The notes under the pieces: model-generated
Database searches by the model: none
Told to the model about the DNA's origin: nothing
The model's input: only the letters and a program-made list of their open reading frames with translations
Shown here: positions 49,414-57,535 of the stretch, piece by piece
How positions within the stretch are numbered: the stretch's first letter is position 1
How the letters are laid out: every line of letters starts with the position of its first letter
Made by a program: the position numbers and the translations under genes
Source: TK10-74A sp965217625
GTDB taxonomy: Bacteria > Chloroflexota > Dehalococcoidia > Bin125
DNA length: 64,000 nucleotides
Assembly (NCBI GenBank): GCA_965217625.1
Contig: OZ244557.1
Location: 1-64,000, forward strand
Direction: 5' to 3'

Positions 49414-49843
49414 CTGCGGGTTCCCCGGCCGCCCGGACGACTTGGTCGCGTACGGTCCAACGCTCCCCGTTCGGATCGGGTTCGATCCAGCGTTCGTGCA
49501 GGGTCGCGAGACGATAAGCCTCCCCACGCAGTTGCACAACGCTCTTGTCGATACCGGCGCGTTCGCGAGTTGCATCGATTCCGACCTCGCCGCGGTTCTC
49601 AACTTGCCGATCGTCAACCAGCAGCCGGTGGCCGGCGTGCACGGTGCGGCGACCGTCAACGTGCACCTCGCGCAGATCGAGGTGCCAAGCCTGGGCTTGG
49701 CGATTCACGGGCGCTTCGCCGGAGTCCATCTGACGGCTGGCGGGCAACCGCACCGCGCCCTTATCGGGCGGACGTTCTTGCGGGACATGCGCCTCTCCTA
49801 TGACGGATCGACTGGGGAGGTCACCCTGGAGCGGTTGAGCTGA
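49403..49843 (+). CDS. Retropepsin-like aspartic protease (second locus)
   Basis: A 146-residue clan AA protease. Catalytic ALVDTGAFASCID (near residues 48-60), the second conserved block HRALIGRTFLRDMRLSYDG near the C-terminus, as in single-domain retropepsins that form homodimers. Start ATG 49403 lies inside the upstream gene. Sequence similarity to the protease at 10822-11256 is limited to the motifs, so the two loci were probably acquired separately or diverged long ago. Confidence 0.8.
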   Translation: MQSSCGFPGRPDDLVAYGPTLPVRIGFDPAFVQGRETISLPTQLHNALVDTGAFASCIDSDLAAVLNLPIVNQQPVAGVHGAATVNVHLAQIEVPSLGLAIHGRFAGVHLTAGGQPHRALIGRTFLRDMRLSYDGSTGEVTLERLS

Positions 49844-49872
49844 TCGGCCGGCTCGGCGCGGGCCGTCGGGGT

Positions 49873-49927
49873 CCGCGACGCCTAGTTGCGCGCCCCCAGC
49901 CCGTCGAGCTTGAGCCGACGCCGGACC
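49873..49927 (-). pseudogene. Duplicated 3' end of the Lon-N gene
   Basis: This 55-bp stretch matches 51159-51213 with two mismatches. On the minus strand it encodes VRRRLKLDGLGARN and a stop, the last residues of the Lon-N protein. It is a stranded gene end 1286 bp from the intact gene, with the RusA-like and nuclease/HEPN genes in between. Confidence 0.88.
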
Positions 49928-50041
49928 CAAGCCGTCGCGCTGTATACTGCTGGCCTACGGCTCCGGCCGAGGCTCCCAGGCACACGGGCGAGATGTCAGG
50001 CACGGGAGCGCCGCTGTAGACCGGACGCTCGCGAGTGGCGG

Positions 50042-50467
50042 ATGGTCCAGTTCGGACAGCAAATGCCGATGCCTTTCGAGTTCGTCATCGCTGGCCCTCC
50101 GGTCTCGCAACAAGCTCGCCGACGCGACCTGCGAGACAGGTGGATGCGGGAAGTGCGGACCGCCGCCCGGGACCGCTGGGATGCGGATCCACCCGCTGAA
50201 GGGTCGGTCGCAGTGACCATCACCTACTTCTTCGACGACGTGGAGCTTGATGTCGACAACATTCCGAAGCCAATCTTGGACGCCCTGGAGGGGCTCGTGT
50301 ACTACGACGACTCCCAGGTATCCGACCTTCTCTGTCGCAAGAGGGATCTGAATGATGCCCCCGTGTTCGGGAGCCCCTCCCGAGACTTGCTGGAGTACCT
50401 CGCTGATTCCAAACAGGTGCTCCACATCTCCGTCGCCGAAGCATTGATCCAGGAGGTGACGTTCTGA
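50042..50467 (+). CDS. RusA-like Holliday junction resolvase family protein
   Basis: A 141-residue protein with the RusA pattern: FEFVIAGPPVSQQARRR, then the acidic metal site DDVELDVDNIPKPILDALEG followed by VYYDDSQVSDLLCRK. RusA enzymes cleave four-way junctions and are common on phages. ATG 50042 is used; ATG 50063 is an alternative since neither has a strong ribosome site. Its TGA overlaps the ATG of the next gene by one base. Base composition is milder than the genome core. Confidence 0.8.
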   Translation: MVQFGQQMPMPFEFVIAGPPVSQQARRRDLRDRWMREVRTAARDRWDADPPAEGSVAVTITYFFDDVELDVDNIPKPILDALEGLVYYDDSQVSDLLCRKRDLNDAPVFGSPSRDLLEYLADSKQVLHISVAEALIQEVTF

Positions 50468-51114
50468 TGGAAGAGGCAGCCGGCACCGAGTACTTCCTCG
50501 CTCGCAAGACGGCGGAGGACTATCGGAAGCAGGGGTACGACGTATCCTGGGACGTTCCGCTCGACTTCCTGCCGGGCTGCCGGGCGGACTTGGTCGCCCG
50601 GCGAGACGACCAGGTCAAAGTGATCGCGATCAAGACACGCGCCGCGCTTGCAGCGAACCCCAAGATCATCGAGTTGGCGCGAACCATCGATTCGAAGCCC
50701 GGTTGGAGCTTTGAACTGGTTCTGGTGGCGGAGCCGGAGAGACTGGAATCGCCCGAGGGCGCGGAGTCACTTGAGCGTGAGAACATCCTTCAGCGGATCG
50801 AGGAAGCGGAAGCGATCCTTGCATCGGGGCATATCGAGTCGGCGTTCCTGCTTGCCTGGTCGGCCGGCGAGGCGGCGATCCGGCTGTTGCTGGCGGATGA
50901 GGGTGTTCCTGGCGCAGGCATCACGACCGCGGGCCATGTTCTCGGCCAAGCGGTTTCTCTCGGTGTGATCTCCCGGGATGAGTACCGCAGCTTGACCCGC
51001 TTGCAGGCCTACAGGAACGTCATTGTGCATGGCTACAGTCACGATGATCTTGGCGAGAAGGCGGCACGGGAACTGATCGAGATCGTACGTGGTCTGACCG
51101 CGGCCACAGTCTGA
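50467..51114 (+). CDS. Restriction-endonuclease-like plus HEPN-like protein
   Basis: A 215-residue two-domain protein. N-terminal 90 residues (YFLARKTAEDYRKQGYDVSW, CRADLVARRDDQVKVIAIK) have the beta-strand and Asp of a REase/AHJR-like fold, but the expected Glu of ExK reads Ile (AIKT), so catalysis is doubtful. Residues 100-215 are helical with HIESAFLLAWSAGEAAIRLL and a HEPN-type Rx4H motif (RNVIVH). It resembles AHJR-HEPN defence proteins. Coupled to the RusA-like gene; together they form the accessory cassette flanked by Lon-N fragments. Confidence 0.65.
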   Translation: MEEAAGTEYFLARKTAEDYRKQGYDVSWDVPLDFLPGCRADLVARRDDQVKVIAIKTRAALAANPKIIELARTIDSKPGWSFELVLVAEPERLESPEGAESLERENILQRIEEAEAILASGHIESAFLLAWSAGEAAIRLLLADEGVPGAGITTAGHVLGQAVSLGVISRDEYRSLTRLQAYRNVIVHGYSHDDLGEKAARELIEIVRGLTAATV

Positions 51115-51158
51115 AGCGGCGACGATCCCGGTCTGCTTGTCGAATCACCAGGCGCTGC

Positions 51159-51213
51159 CCGCGACGCCTAGTTGCGCGCCCCCAGACCGTCGAGCTTGAA
51201 CCGACGCCGGACC
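51159..51213. repeat. Direct repeat, Lon-N gene 3' end, intact copy
   Basis: The partner of 49873-49927 (53 of 55 bases identical, same orientation). It covers the last 14 codons, the stop and 9 bp beyond. Confidence 0.9.
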
Positions 51214-51827
51214 GCCAGCTGCTCCCGCAGCGACTGATTCGCCACTTCCAGCAGCCGCTGCCCGATCTCCAACCGGGTGGACACCCGCAGCGCTTCCAGG
51301 ACGGCCTGCTTCTGCTCGGCCGGCGCCGGGATGCCGGCCGCCACGGCGTCGGCCAGGCGCACCGGGTCGGCCGGGGTGCGCAGCCGCCGCTGCCAGCCGC
51401 CTTCCATCGCCAGGGCCAGCCCCAGGTGGTCCTGGAACAGCGCCCCCACGTCCGACGCCAACTCGGCCGCCTCCTCGTCGCCGGCGTCGGTGGGCGGCGG
51501 CAGGAACTCCACCTCCGCCCGCAGGTACGGCGCCTCCTCGAGCGCTTGCACGATCCGATAGCGCCGCGTCCCCGAGCAGATCACGTTGTAGCGACCGCCC
51601 GGCGCCTCCTGCAGCTCGGTGATGCGCACCGCGCAGCCGACCTCGCGCGGGACCGCGCCGCCCCCGACCTCGCGCCCGCTCTCGATCAGCGCGATGCCGA
51701 ACTCGCCCTCGTCGCGCACCACATCGGCGACCAGCCGCAGGTAGCGCGGCTCGAAGATGTGCAGCGGCAACTGCTGGCCCGGGAAGACCACCGTGTTCAG
51801 CGGGAAGATCGGCATCACCGTCGGCAT
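51168..51827 (-). CDS. LON substrate-binding (N-terminal) domain protein
   Basis: A 219-residue stand-alone Lon-N (PUA-like) protein: IFPLNTVVFPGQQLPLHIFEPRY (in part), GEFGIALIESGREVGG, VGCAVRITELQEAPGGRYN and a helical C-terminal part with LLEVANQSLREQLAVRRRFK. It lacks the AAA and protease parts of Lon and may bind substrates or protein partners. ATG 51827 has AGGAGG upstream. The last 45 bp are duplicated at 49873-49927. Confidence 0.9.
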   Translation of the reverse strand: MPTVMPIFPLNTVVFPGQQLPLHIFEPRYLRLVADVVRDEGEFGIALIESGREVGGGAVPREVGCAVRITELQEAPGGRYNVICSGTRRYRIVQALEEAPYLRAEVEFLPPPTDAGDEEAAELASDVGALFQDHLGLALAMEGGWQRRLRTPADPVRLADAVAAGIPAPAEQKQAVLEALRVSTRLEIGQRLLEVANQSLREQLAVRRRFKLDGLGARN

Positions 51828-51917
51828 CGGCGTCCTCCTGCGACCGCTGGCGCGGGCATGGTAGGGCGGGCCCCGTCGCGATGCGAGGGCTCGCCGCGAG
51901 CGCCGGCGGCCTGCGCC

Positions 51918-52799
51918 CTACGAGATCACCTTGTTGAGCGGATACGAGACGAAGCCGCTGGCCCCCGCCTTCTGCAGCGCCGGGATGATCTCCCGCTCGA
52001 TGCGCTCGTCGAGGATCAGCTCCAGCGCGACCCACAACTCGTCGCTGAGCGGGCTGACCGTGGGCGAGTGCTCGCCGTACTGGCCGATCAAGGCCAGCAC
52101 CGCCTCCAACTCGCTGCGCGGCACGTTCAGCTTCAGACCGACCTTGCTGCGCGCCGCGATCGCGCCCTGCAGCAGCATTTCGAGCGCCTCGATCTTGTGG
52201 CGCCGCGCCGGGTCGGCCCAGGCCTCGTGGCTGGCGATCAAGCGCGTCGTGCTGACCAGGACCTCGTCGATCACGCGCAGGTTGTTCGCCCGCAGGCTCG
52301 ATCCCGTCTCCGTGATATCCACGATGCCGTCCAGCAGCCGCGCCTTGATCTCCGTCGCGCCCCAGCTGAACTCGACCCGCACGTCGAGCCCGCGCTGCTC
52401 GAAGTAGCGCCGTGTCACGCCGACCAGCTCCGTCGCGACGATGCCGCCCTGCAGGTCTTCCGGGCGCTGCACGGGGCTCTCGTTCGGCACCGCCAGCACC
52501 CAGCGGGCCGGACGGCTCGTCGAGCGGCTGTAGCGCAGCTCGCTCACCTCGTGCACGTCGACGCCGTTCTCGCGTACCCAGTCGTGTCCCGTGATGCCGC
52601 AGTCGATCACGCCGTCGGCCGTGTAGCGCGCCATCTCCTGGGCGCGGAACATCAGGCACGCGATCTCCGGGTCGTCGATCGTCGGCACGTACGACCGCGA
52701 GGGCAGGTCGATCTCGAATCCGGCGTGGCGGAACAGATCGATCGTCGCGTCCTGCAGCGACCCCTTGGGCAATCCCAGCTTGAGAATCGGATCCGCCAT
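51918..52799 (-). CDS. hisG: ATP phosphoribosyltransferase, long form
   Basis: A 293-residue HisG, which condenses ATP and PRPP in the first step of histidine synthesis. LGLPKGSLQDATIDLFRHAG at the N-terminus, GVIDCGITGHDWV, IVATELVGVTRRYFEQRG, the PRPP loop DITETGSSLRANNL, and a C-terminal ACT-like HisG_C domain (LSDELWVALELILDE) that mediates feedback by histidine in the long form. ATG 52799 with GGAGG upstream. No other his gene is in the window. Confidence 0.95.
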   Translation of the reverse strand: MADPILKLGLPKGSLQDATIDLFRHAGFEIDLPSRSYVPTIDDPEIACLMFRAQEMARYTADGVIDCGITGHDWVRENGVDVHEVSELRYSRSTSRPARWVLAVPNESPVQRPEDLQGGIVATELVGVTRRYFEQRGLDVRVEFSWGATEIKARLLDGIVDITETGSSLRANNLRVIDEVLVSTTRLIASHEAWADPARRHKIEALEMLLQGAIAARSKVGLKLNVPRSELEAVLALIGQYGEHSPTVSPLSDELWVALELILDERIEREIIPALQKAGASGFVSYPLNKVIS

Positions 52800-53003
52800 C
52801 GTCGTATCCTCCGTCGTTCGCGGGCGCTCGTCACCGGGCCACTCCTGGCCGGGCCACTGGCGGCCGGACCCCTGGCGCCGGATCACAGTCGCCACAGGGC
52901 AGAGTGCCATACACCCCGTGCGCGAGCGAGACGCCGCTTGACGCCCCGCCGCCTGATGCCCCGCCGACTGAGGATGGCCCCGGCCCCGTCGCCGCGCGTC
53001 CGG

Positions 53004-53009
53004 TAGGAT
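53004..53009 (+). promoter_or_regulatory. -10 element TAGGAT, leaderless geometry
   Basis: Six nucleotides (CACGCC) separate it from the ATG at 53016; no ribosome binding site is present. Confidence 0.6.
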
Positions 53010-53015
53010 CACGCC

Positions 53016-54125
53016 ATGACCGCGACGAGCACGGACCAGGATCGCGAGGCGCGGTTGCGCGAGATGCTCGCCGACGAGCTCGACACCGCCTGGCTCTACG
53101 ACACCCTCGCCGATCACGCCCGCAACCCCAACGAGGCCGACACCCTGCGCGAACTCGCCGAGGCCGAGCGCCGCCACGCCCAGCATTGGGCCGAGCGCCT
53201 CGACGATCCCTCCCTGATCGGCGACCCCGTGCGGCCCGCTTGGCGCACCCGCGGCCTCGTGCTCATGGCCCGCGTCGCCGGCGTGGGCGCCGTGCTCCCG
53301 CGTCTGCGCGCCGCCGAGCTCGACGACATCCGCCGCTACCAGGCCGAGCCCGAGGCCGGCGGTCTCGCCGCCGAGGAGATCGAGCACCGCGAGACCCTGA
53401 CCGCCCTGGCCGCCGGCGACCGCCTCGGCGAGGGCGACCACGGCTTCGCCTCGGCCGACACCGCCACCACCTTCCGCGCCGCCCTGTTTGGCCTCAACGA
53501 CGGCATCGTCTCAAACCTCAGCCTGATCGCCGGCGTCGCCGGCGCCGCCATCCAGAGCGACGCCGTACTCATCGCCGGCATCGCCGGCTGGCTCGCGGGC
53601 GCGTTCTCGATGGGCGCCGGCGAGTACATCTCCGTGCGCAGCCAGCGCGAGCTCTTCGAGCACCAGATCGCCCGCGAGCGGCTGGAACTCGAACTCGCCC
53701 CCGAGGAGGAGCGCGGCGAGTTGCTCGCCATCTACCGTCGCAAGGGCGTCTCTGCCGACGTCGCCGGGCGCCTCGTCGATGAGATGATGGCCGACCCCGA
53801 GGTCGCACTCGATACCCTGGCGCGTGAGGAGCTCGGCCTCGACCCGGCCGCCCTGGGATCGCCCTGGCGGGCCGCCGCCGGCTCCTTCGTGGCCTTCTCC
53901 CTGGGCGCGATCGTGCCGGTGATCCCGTTCCTGGCCGGCTCCGGCTACTGGGCGCTGGCCGCCGCCATCATCGCCGGCGTCGCCACCCTGGGCGTCACCG
54001 GGATGCTCACGTCGCTGCTTACCGGGCGGCACCCGCTCTACGCGGCCGGACGCATGATCCTCATCGGCCTGGCCGCCACCGCCGTCACCTTCGCCATCGG
54101 CTCCGTCATCCCGATCGATCTCTGA
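53016..54125 (+). CDS. Ferritin-like/VIT1 fusion, membrane iron (manganese) transporter of MbfA type
   Basis: A 369-residue protein. Residues 10-135 form a rubrerythrin-like four-helix domain with ExxH metal ligands (EAERRHAQHW, EEIEHRETL). Residues 145-369 are a VIT1/CCC1 transporter: FGLNDGIVSNLSLIAGVAGA, GAFSMGAGEYISVRSQRE, a cytoplasmic metal-binding helix pair with many Glu, and three closing membrane helices. MbfA homologues export iron under oxidative stress. The ATG is probably leaderless, with a -10 hexamer 6 nt upstream. Confidence 0.92.
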   Translation: MTATSTDQDREARLREMLADELDTAWLYDTLADHARNPNEADTLRELAEAERRHAQHWAERLDDPSLIGDPVRPAWRTRGLVLMARVAGVGAVLPRLRAAELDDIRRYQAEPEAGGLAAEEIEHRETLTALAAGDRLGEGDHGFASADTATTFRAALFGLNDGIVSNLSLIAGVAGAAIQSDAVLIAGIAGWLAGAFSMGAGEYISVRSQRELFEHQIARERLELELAPEEERGELLAIYRRKGVSADVAGRLVDEMMADPEVALDTLAREELGLDPAALGSPWRAAAGSFVAFSLGAIVPVIPFLAGSGYWALAAAIIAGVATLGVTGMLTSLLTGRHPLYAAGRMILIGLAATAVTFAIGSVIPIDL

Positions 54126-54210
54126 CGCCCGCGTCGTCGCGCCGGCGCGTGAGCGCCCCCTGTGGCCGAAACAAGCCGTGTGGTCGAATGAAGCCGTGTG
54201 CTGGAAAGAC

Positions 54211-54238
54211 GAAGCCCCGCCAGGGAGGGCGGGGCTTC
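54211..54238. terminator. 11-bp stem-loop (GAAGCCCCGCC arms), probable terminator
   Basis: Perfect arms around AGGGAG, 86 bp after the ferritin/VIT1 stop. GTCTTTCC follows on the minus strand; there is no T-run on the plus strand. Confidence 0.5.
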
Positions 54239-54364
54239 AGTCCGGGAATAGGTCGCAACGCGGATTGCGGTCCATCCCCAATTGCTCAGGCATGATGATC
54301 ATATAGGATTCGACCCCCTGTCGTCATCCCCGCCGGGCCGTCGTGATCGTATGGCAGATGACAG

Positions 54365-54390
54365 AAGCCCCGCCGGTCGGGGCGGGGCTT
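54365..54390. terminator. 10-bp stem-loop (AAGCCCCGCC arms), probable terminator
   Basis: Arms 54365-54374 and 54381-54390 around GGTCGG, 47 bp beyond the stop of the minus-strand coiled-coil gene. The stem is nearly identical to that at 54211. Confidence 0.5.
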
Positions 54391-54436
54391 GCGTCGTCGG
54401 AGCGGCTCACCGGACGAACGGCATCCTCGGGCGTGG

Positions 54437-54658
54437 CTAGTTAACCTGCATCATGCCGATGATGAGCCCCGTGGCCGCGGCGAGCGCCACGTACATCCGG
54501 CGCTCCATCTGATGCATCGCCTGCTGGAATTCCGTGACGGTGCGGTGCATCGATCGCTCGAAGTGGAGCGTCGTCTCACTGATCGCCCGCTCGAAGCGCG
54601 TCTCCTGCTTCGCCTGGTCGACGTCGAGGTCCGCGCGGGTGACTGCTTCCTGCGTCAT
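54437..54658 (-). CDS. Small coiled-coil protein with C-terminal membrane helix
   Basis: A 73-residue protein: charged helical part (VDQAKQETRFERAISETTLH, EFQQAMHQMERRM) of coiled-coil type, then a membrane helix (YVALAAATGLIIGMMQV) at the very C-terminus. The layout resembles DUF1640-like or tail-anchored coiled-coil proteins. ATG 54658 with GGGAGC upstream. It follows the nuoG terminator on the same strand. The role is unknown. Confidence 0.65.
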   Translation of the reverse strand: MTQEAVTRADLDVDQAKQETRFERAISETTLHFERSMHRTVTEFQQAMHQMERRMYVALAAATGLIIGMMQVN

Positions 54659-54737
54659 GTGCTGCTCCCAGGGCCATCGTACCAGCGACCCCACCGCCCC
54701 GCCCCACCGCGGGCGTCTCAGCGGGTCCGGTAGGATC

Positions 54738-54774
54738 AAAAAAGGGAAGCCCCGCCGGCGCCGACGGGGCTTCC
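54738..54774 (-). terminator. Intrinsic terminator after nuoG
   Basis: On the minus strand GGAAGCCCCG/CGGGGCTTCC (10-bp stem) is followed by CCTTTTTTG. It lies 119 bp past the nuoG stop and is the clearest rho-independent terminator in the window; its stem is related to the hairpins at 54211 and 54365. Confidence 0.85.
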
Positions 54775-54892
54775 AAGTTTGGGGACGGCCCGATGGCGGG
54801 CTGCGATCCAGCGAACCGTCGCAGGCCATGGATCGTACGGAGCTAGCAACTCCGCGTTCCCACCACCATCTTAGACGAGCCAGGATCGGAAC

Positions 54893-57496
54893 TCAATCCG
54901 ACGACCCCCGCTCGACCTCCACGCGCCCGATCGACCCGTCGGCCGGCAGCAGTGACTGCACCGCGCCGCCGTCCCACAGCAGCGACGCGAAGACCGACCC
55001 CTGCGCCACGTCCTGCGACACGCGCGCCGTGATCGGCAGCGCCGCGCCGTTGCCCCGCACGACCACCGCCGCCCCGTCCTCAATGCCGCGCGCCGCCGCG
55101 TCGGCCGGGTGCAGGTCGACGAACGCGCTGCGGCCCAGCCGGTCGGCGTCGTCCATGCGCAGGGCCGCCGACGTGCGGTCGGTGTACAGGTCGCGGCCCG
55201 TCAGCAGGAGCAGCCCGCCGTCGCCGCTGCTCTCCAGCCTCGCGACCGCGCCGAACGCTTGGCTCATCGCCCCGTTCGACGGCTGTCGGGCCGCGCTCAG
55301 CAGCCGCGACATGGTCGCGTCCGCGTAGCGGGGATCGTTCGCGGCCAAGGCCTCCATCGCCGCGGCCGGACCCTCCGGCAGCGCCGGGTCGTCCCGGTCC
55401 ATCGCCGTCGCGAGCGACGCCCCCAGCGCGCGCAGGTGCGCCAGCGCCGGTTGCGCGCCCCGTTGCGGCCGGTAGGCCGCCCGCAGCCGCAGCATCTGGC
55501 GGTCGGCGTTGGTGACCGTGCCGTCCTTCGCGAAGACCGACACGTCGGCCAGCACGTGCGTCGCCAGCGACACCGTGTCCGTCGCCGCCTCGTCGATGAC
55601 GAGCAGCAGGTCCAGCGCCTCCAGCGCCGCCCGCACGGACATCCGATCCGGCAGCGTCAGTAGCGGGTTGTCCTTCAGCACGATCAACGCCTTCAGCGAC
55701 CCCACCCGCGCCGCCGCCAGCATCCCATCGACGTCCAGCCCGTCCTCGCCGGGACGCACGCCCGCGTCGCGCAGGCCGATGGTGTTGTTCTCGGGCGGCA
55801 GCACGTGCAGCGACGCCGGGGCCGCCTCCGGGCCCGCGAGCGCGATCGCCAGGTTCGCCGCCGCCCGCACCTGCGCCCCCGCCGCGACCGCGTTGTGCCG
55901 CGACGGCGCGACCACGATCGCCACCGTCCCACCACTGCCTGTTGAGAGGGTCGCGGCCAAGGCCTCGGCCGCCTGGTCCGTCTCCGCCGACTGCGTCGCC
56001 GCTACCGCGTCCGCGCCGGGGAAGCCGGCCGTCCCGCCGTCGCGCGACAGCAGCGCCGCCGCGATGGCCTGCGCCGTCGCGCCGATGTCGCCCTCGCGCG
56101 GCCGCAACTCGACCGTCGCGTAGTCGTCGATGGGGTTGCGCCGCGCGCTCAGGCTGACCAGCGTCGCCCCCCGGTTGACCACCGCATCCTTGATCCGCAC
56201 GCCCAGCACGTTGTTGCTGGCGCTGAGGTCGTCGCCGATCGCGACGATCGTCCCCGCTTCCTCGACCGATGTCAGCCGTCCGGGCAGGTGTACGCCGCCG
56301 AAGCTCTCGCGCAGCGCCGCCTCGACCGCCCCCCAGACCGACCCCACGCTCGCGTCGAGGTGCGGCGTGCCCAGCCAAGACGCCAGCCGGGCCAGCGCGT
56401 AGTTCTCCTCGGTCGTCGCCTGGCCCGACCCCAGCAGCCCCACCGACCCCGCCCCGTGCTCCGCGACGATCGCCGCCAGCTTGGCGCTCGCGTCCCGCAG
56501 CACGACCGGCGTCTCGGCGTCGAAGGCGTCCTGGCCGCGGCCCAGCCGTCCCGCGAGCAGCCGCTGGCGGTCGCGCACCTGGTCGTAGCCGAAGCGGCCG
56601 CGCACGCAGATCTGGTTGCGCGACACGTCGTTGCCCGCCGCCGGTCGCACGATCACGCCGCGGCCGTCGCGCACGCCGATCTGGATCGTGCAGCCCATGC
56701 TGCACTCGGTGCAGGTCGTGCCAACCCAGCGCTCGGGCCGCGCCAGCCACTTGTTGGGCGCCTCCATCAGCGTCGCCGTGGGGCAGACGTCGACGCAGGC
56801 GCCGCAGAAGTCGCAGTTCGACTCATCGATCGCGCCGCCCGCCCCGAACGCCATCCGCGTCGAGAAGCCGCGCCCCGCCAGCGTGATCGCCGTCGTGTGG
56901 CGCAGGTCGTCGCAGGCCCGCTCGCAGCGCGTGCAAAGGATGCACATCTGCGGGTCGAACTCGAAGTAGGGGTTGCCGCGGTCGGGCGGCGGCTGCTCGT
57001 ACTGGTAGTACGTGCGCGCCTCGTCGAGGTACGGCTCGACGTTCGAGCGTCCCATGTCGGCCACGTCCGACGCCGTCTGCAGCTCGCAGCGGTAGTTTTT
57101 CGAGCAGGTCACGCAGCGATGCGTGACGACGTTGTCGCGCAGGCAGATGTCGCCGGTGCGGCAGTGCTCCACGCGGTGACAGGTCAGGCAGCGGTCGCTG
57201 TGGTTGGCCAGGATGAAGGCCATCACCTCCTGGCGCATCTCCATCGAGGCCGGGCTGTCGGTCCGCACGACCATGCCCTCGCGCACGGCCGTGCTGCAGG
57301 CCAGCACCTGCCCGCGCATCCCCTCGACCTCGACGACGCACGTGCGGCAGCCCGCGTAGGCCGGCAGCCCGTCGATGTAGCAGAGGTTCGAGATGTAGAT
57401 CCCGGCCTCCTTGATGATCTCCACCAAGGGCCGGCCGGCCTCGACCGCGTGGGTCGCGCCGTTAATCGTGATGTCGACCGTCGTGCTGGCGACCAT
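54893..57496 (-). CDS. nuoG: NADH-quinone oxidoreductase subunit G-like protein
   Basis: An 867-residue multi-cluster Fe-S protein. N-terminal 2Fe-2S ferredoxin (Cys39, 50, 53, 67), the His/Cys-ligated segment DRCLTCHRVEHC (about 102-112) with an extra Cys group (128, 131, 137), two 4Fe-4S motifs (CILCTRCERAC at 185-195; CDFCGACVDVC at 228-238) and a further CTECSMGC at the start of the molybdopterin oxidoreductase-like domain. In complex I it passes electrons from the NADH module toward NuoI. No nuoE or nuoF is next to it, so the electron donor may differ. Downstream of nuoI by 39 bp. Confidence 0.9.
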   Translation of the reverse strand: MVASTTVDITINGATHAVEAGRPLVEIIKEAGIYISNLCYIDGLPAYAGCRTCVVEVEGMRGQVLACSTAVREGMVVRTDSPASMEMRQEVMAFILANHSDRCLTCHRVEHCRTGDICLRDNVVTHRCVTCSKNYRCELQTASDVADMGRSNVEPYLDEARTYYQYEQPPPDRGNPYFEFDPQMCILCTRCERACDDLRHTTAITLAGRGFSTRMAFGAGGAIDESNCDFCGACVDVCPTATLMEAPNKWLARPERWVGTTCTECSMGCTIQIGVRDGRGVIVRPAAGNDVSRNQICVRGRFGYDQVRDRQRLLAGRLGRGQDAFDAETPVVLRDASAKLAAIVAEHGAGSVGLLGSGQATTEENYALARLASWLGTPHLDASVGSVWGAVEAALRESFGGVHLPGRLTSVEEAGTIVAIGDDLSASNNVLGVRIKDAVVNRGATLVSLSARRNPIDDYATVELRPREGDIGATAQAIAAALLSRDGGTAGFPGADAVAATQSAETDQAAEALAATLSTGSGGTVAIVVAPSRHNAVAAGAQVRAAANLAIALAGPEAAPASLHVLPPENNTIGLRDAGVRPGEDGLDVDGMLAAARVGSLKALIVLKDNPLLTLPDRMSVRAALEALDLLLVIDEAATDTVSLATHVLADVSVFAKDGTVTNADRQMLRLRAAYRPQRGAQPALAHLRALGASLATAMDRDDPALPEGPAAAMEALAANDPRYADATMSRLLSAARQPSNGAMSQAFGAVARLESSGDGGLLLLTGRDLYTDRTSAALRMDDADRLGRSAFVDLHPADAAARGIEDGAAVVVRGNGAALPITARVSQDVAQGSVFASLLWDGGAVQSLLPADGSIGRVEVERGSSD

Positions 57497-57535
57497 GCGT
57501 CGTCCGCGCTCCTCGTGCTGCTATTCCCGGCGCCG

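Larger units (their letters stand above)
54126..54436. other. Convergent intergenic region with GAAGCCCC hairpins
   Basis: No gene seen. It lies between the convergent ferritin/VIT1 and coiled-coil genes and holds two strong hairpins (54211-54238 and 54365-54390) sharing the stem AAGCCCCGCC, plus an AT-rich patch near 54294-54310. Confidence 0.6.
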
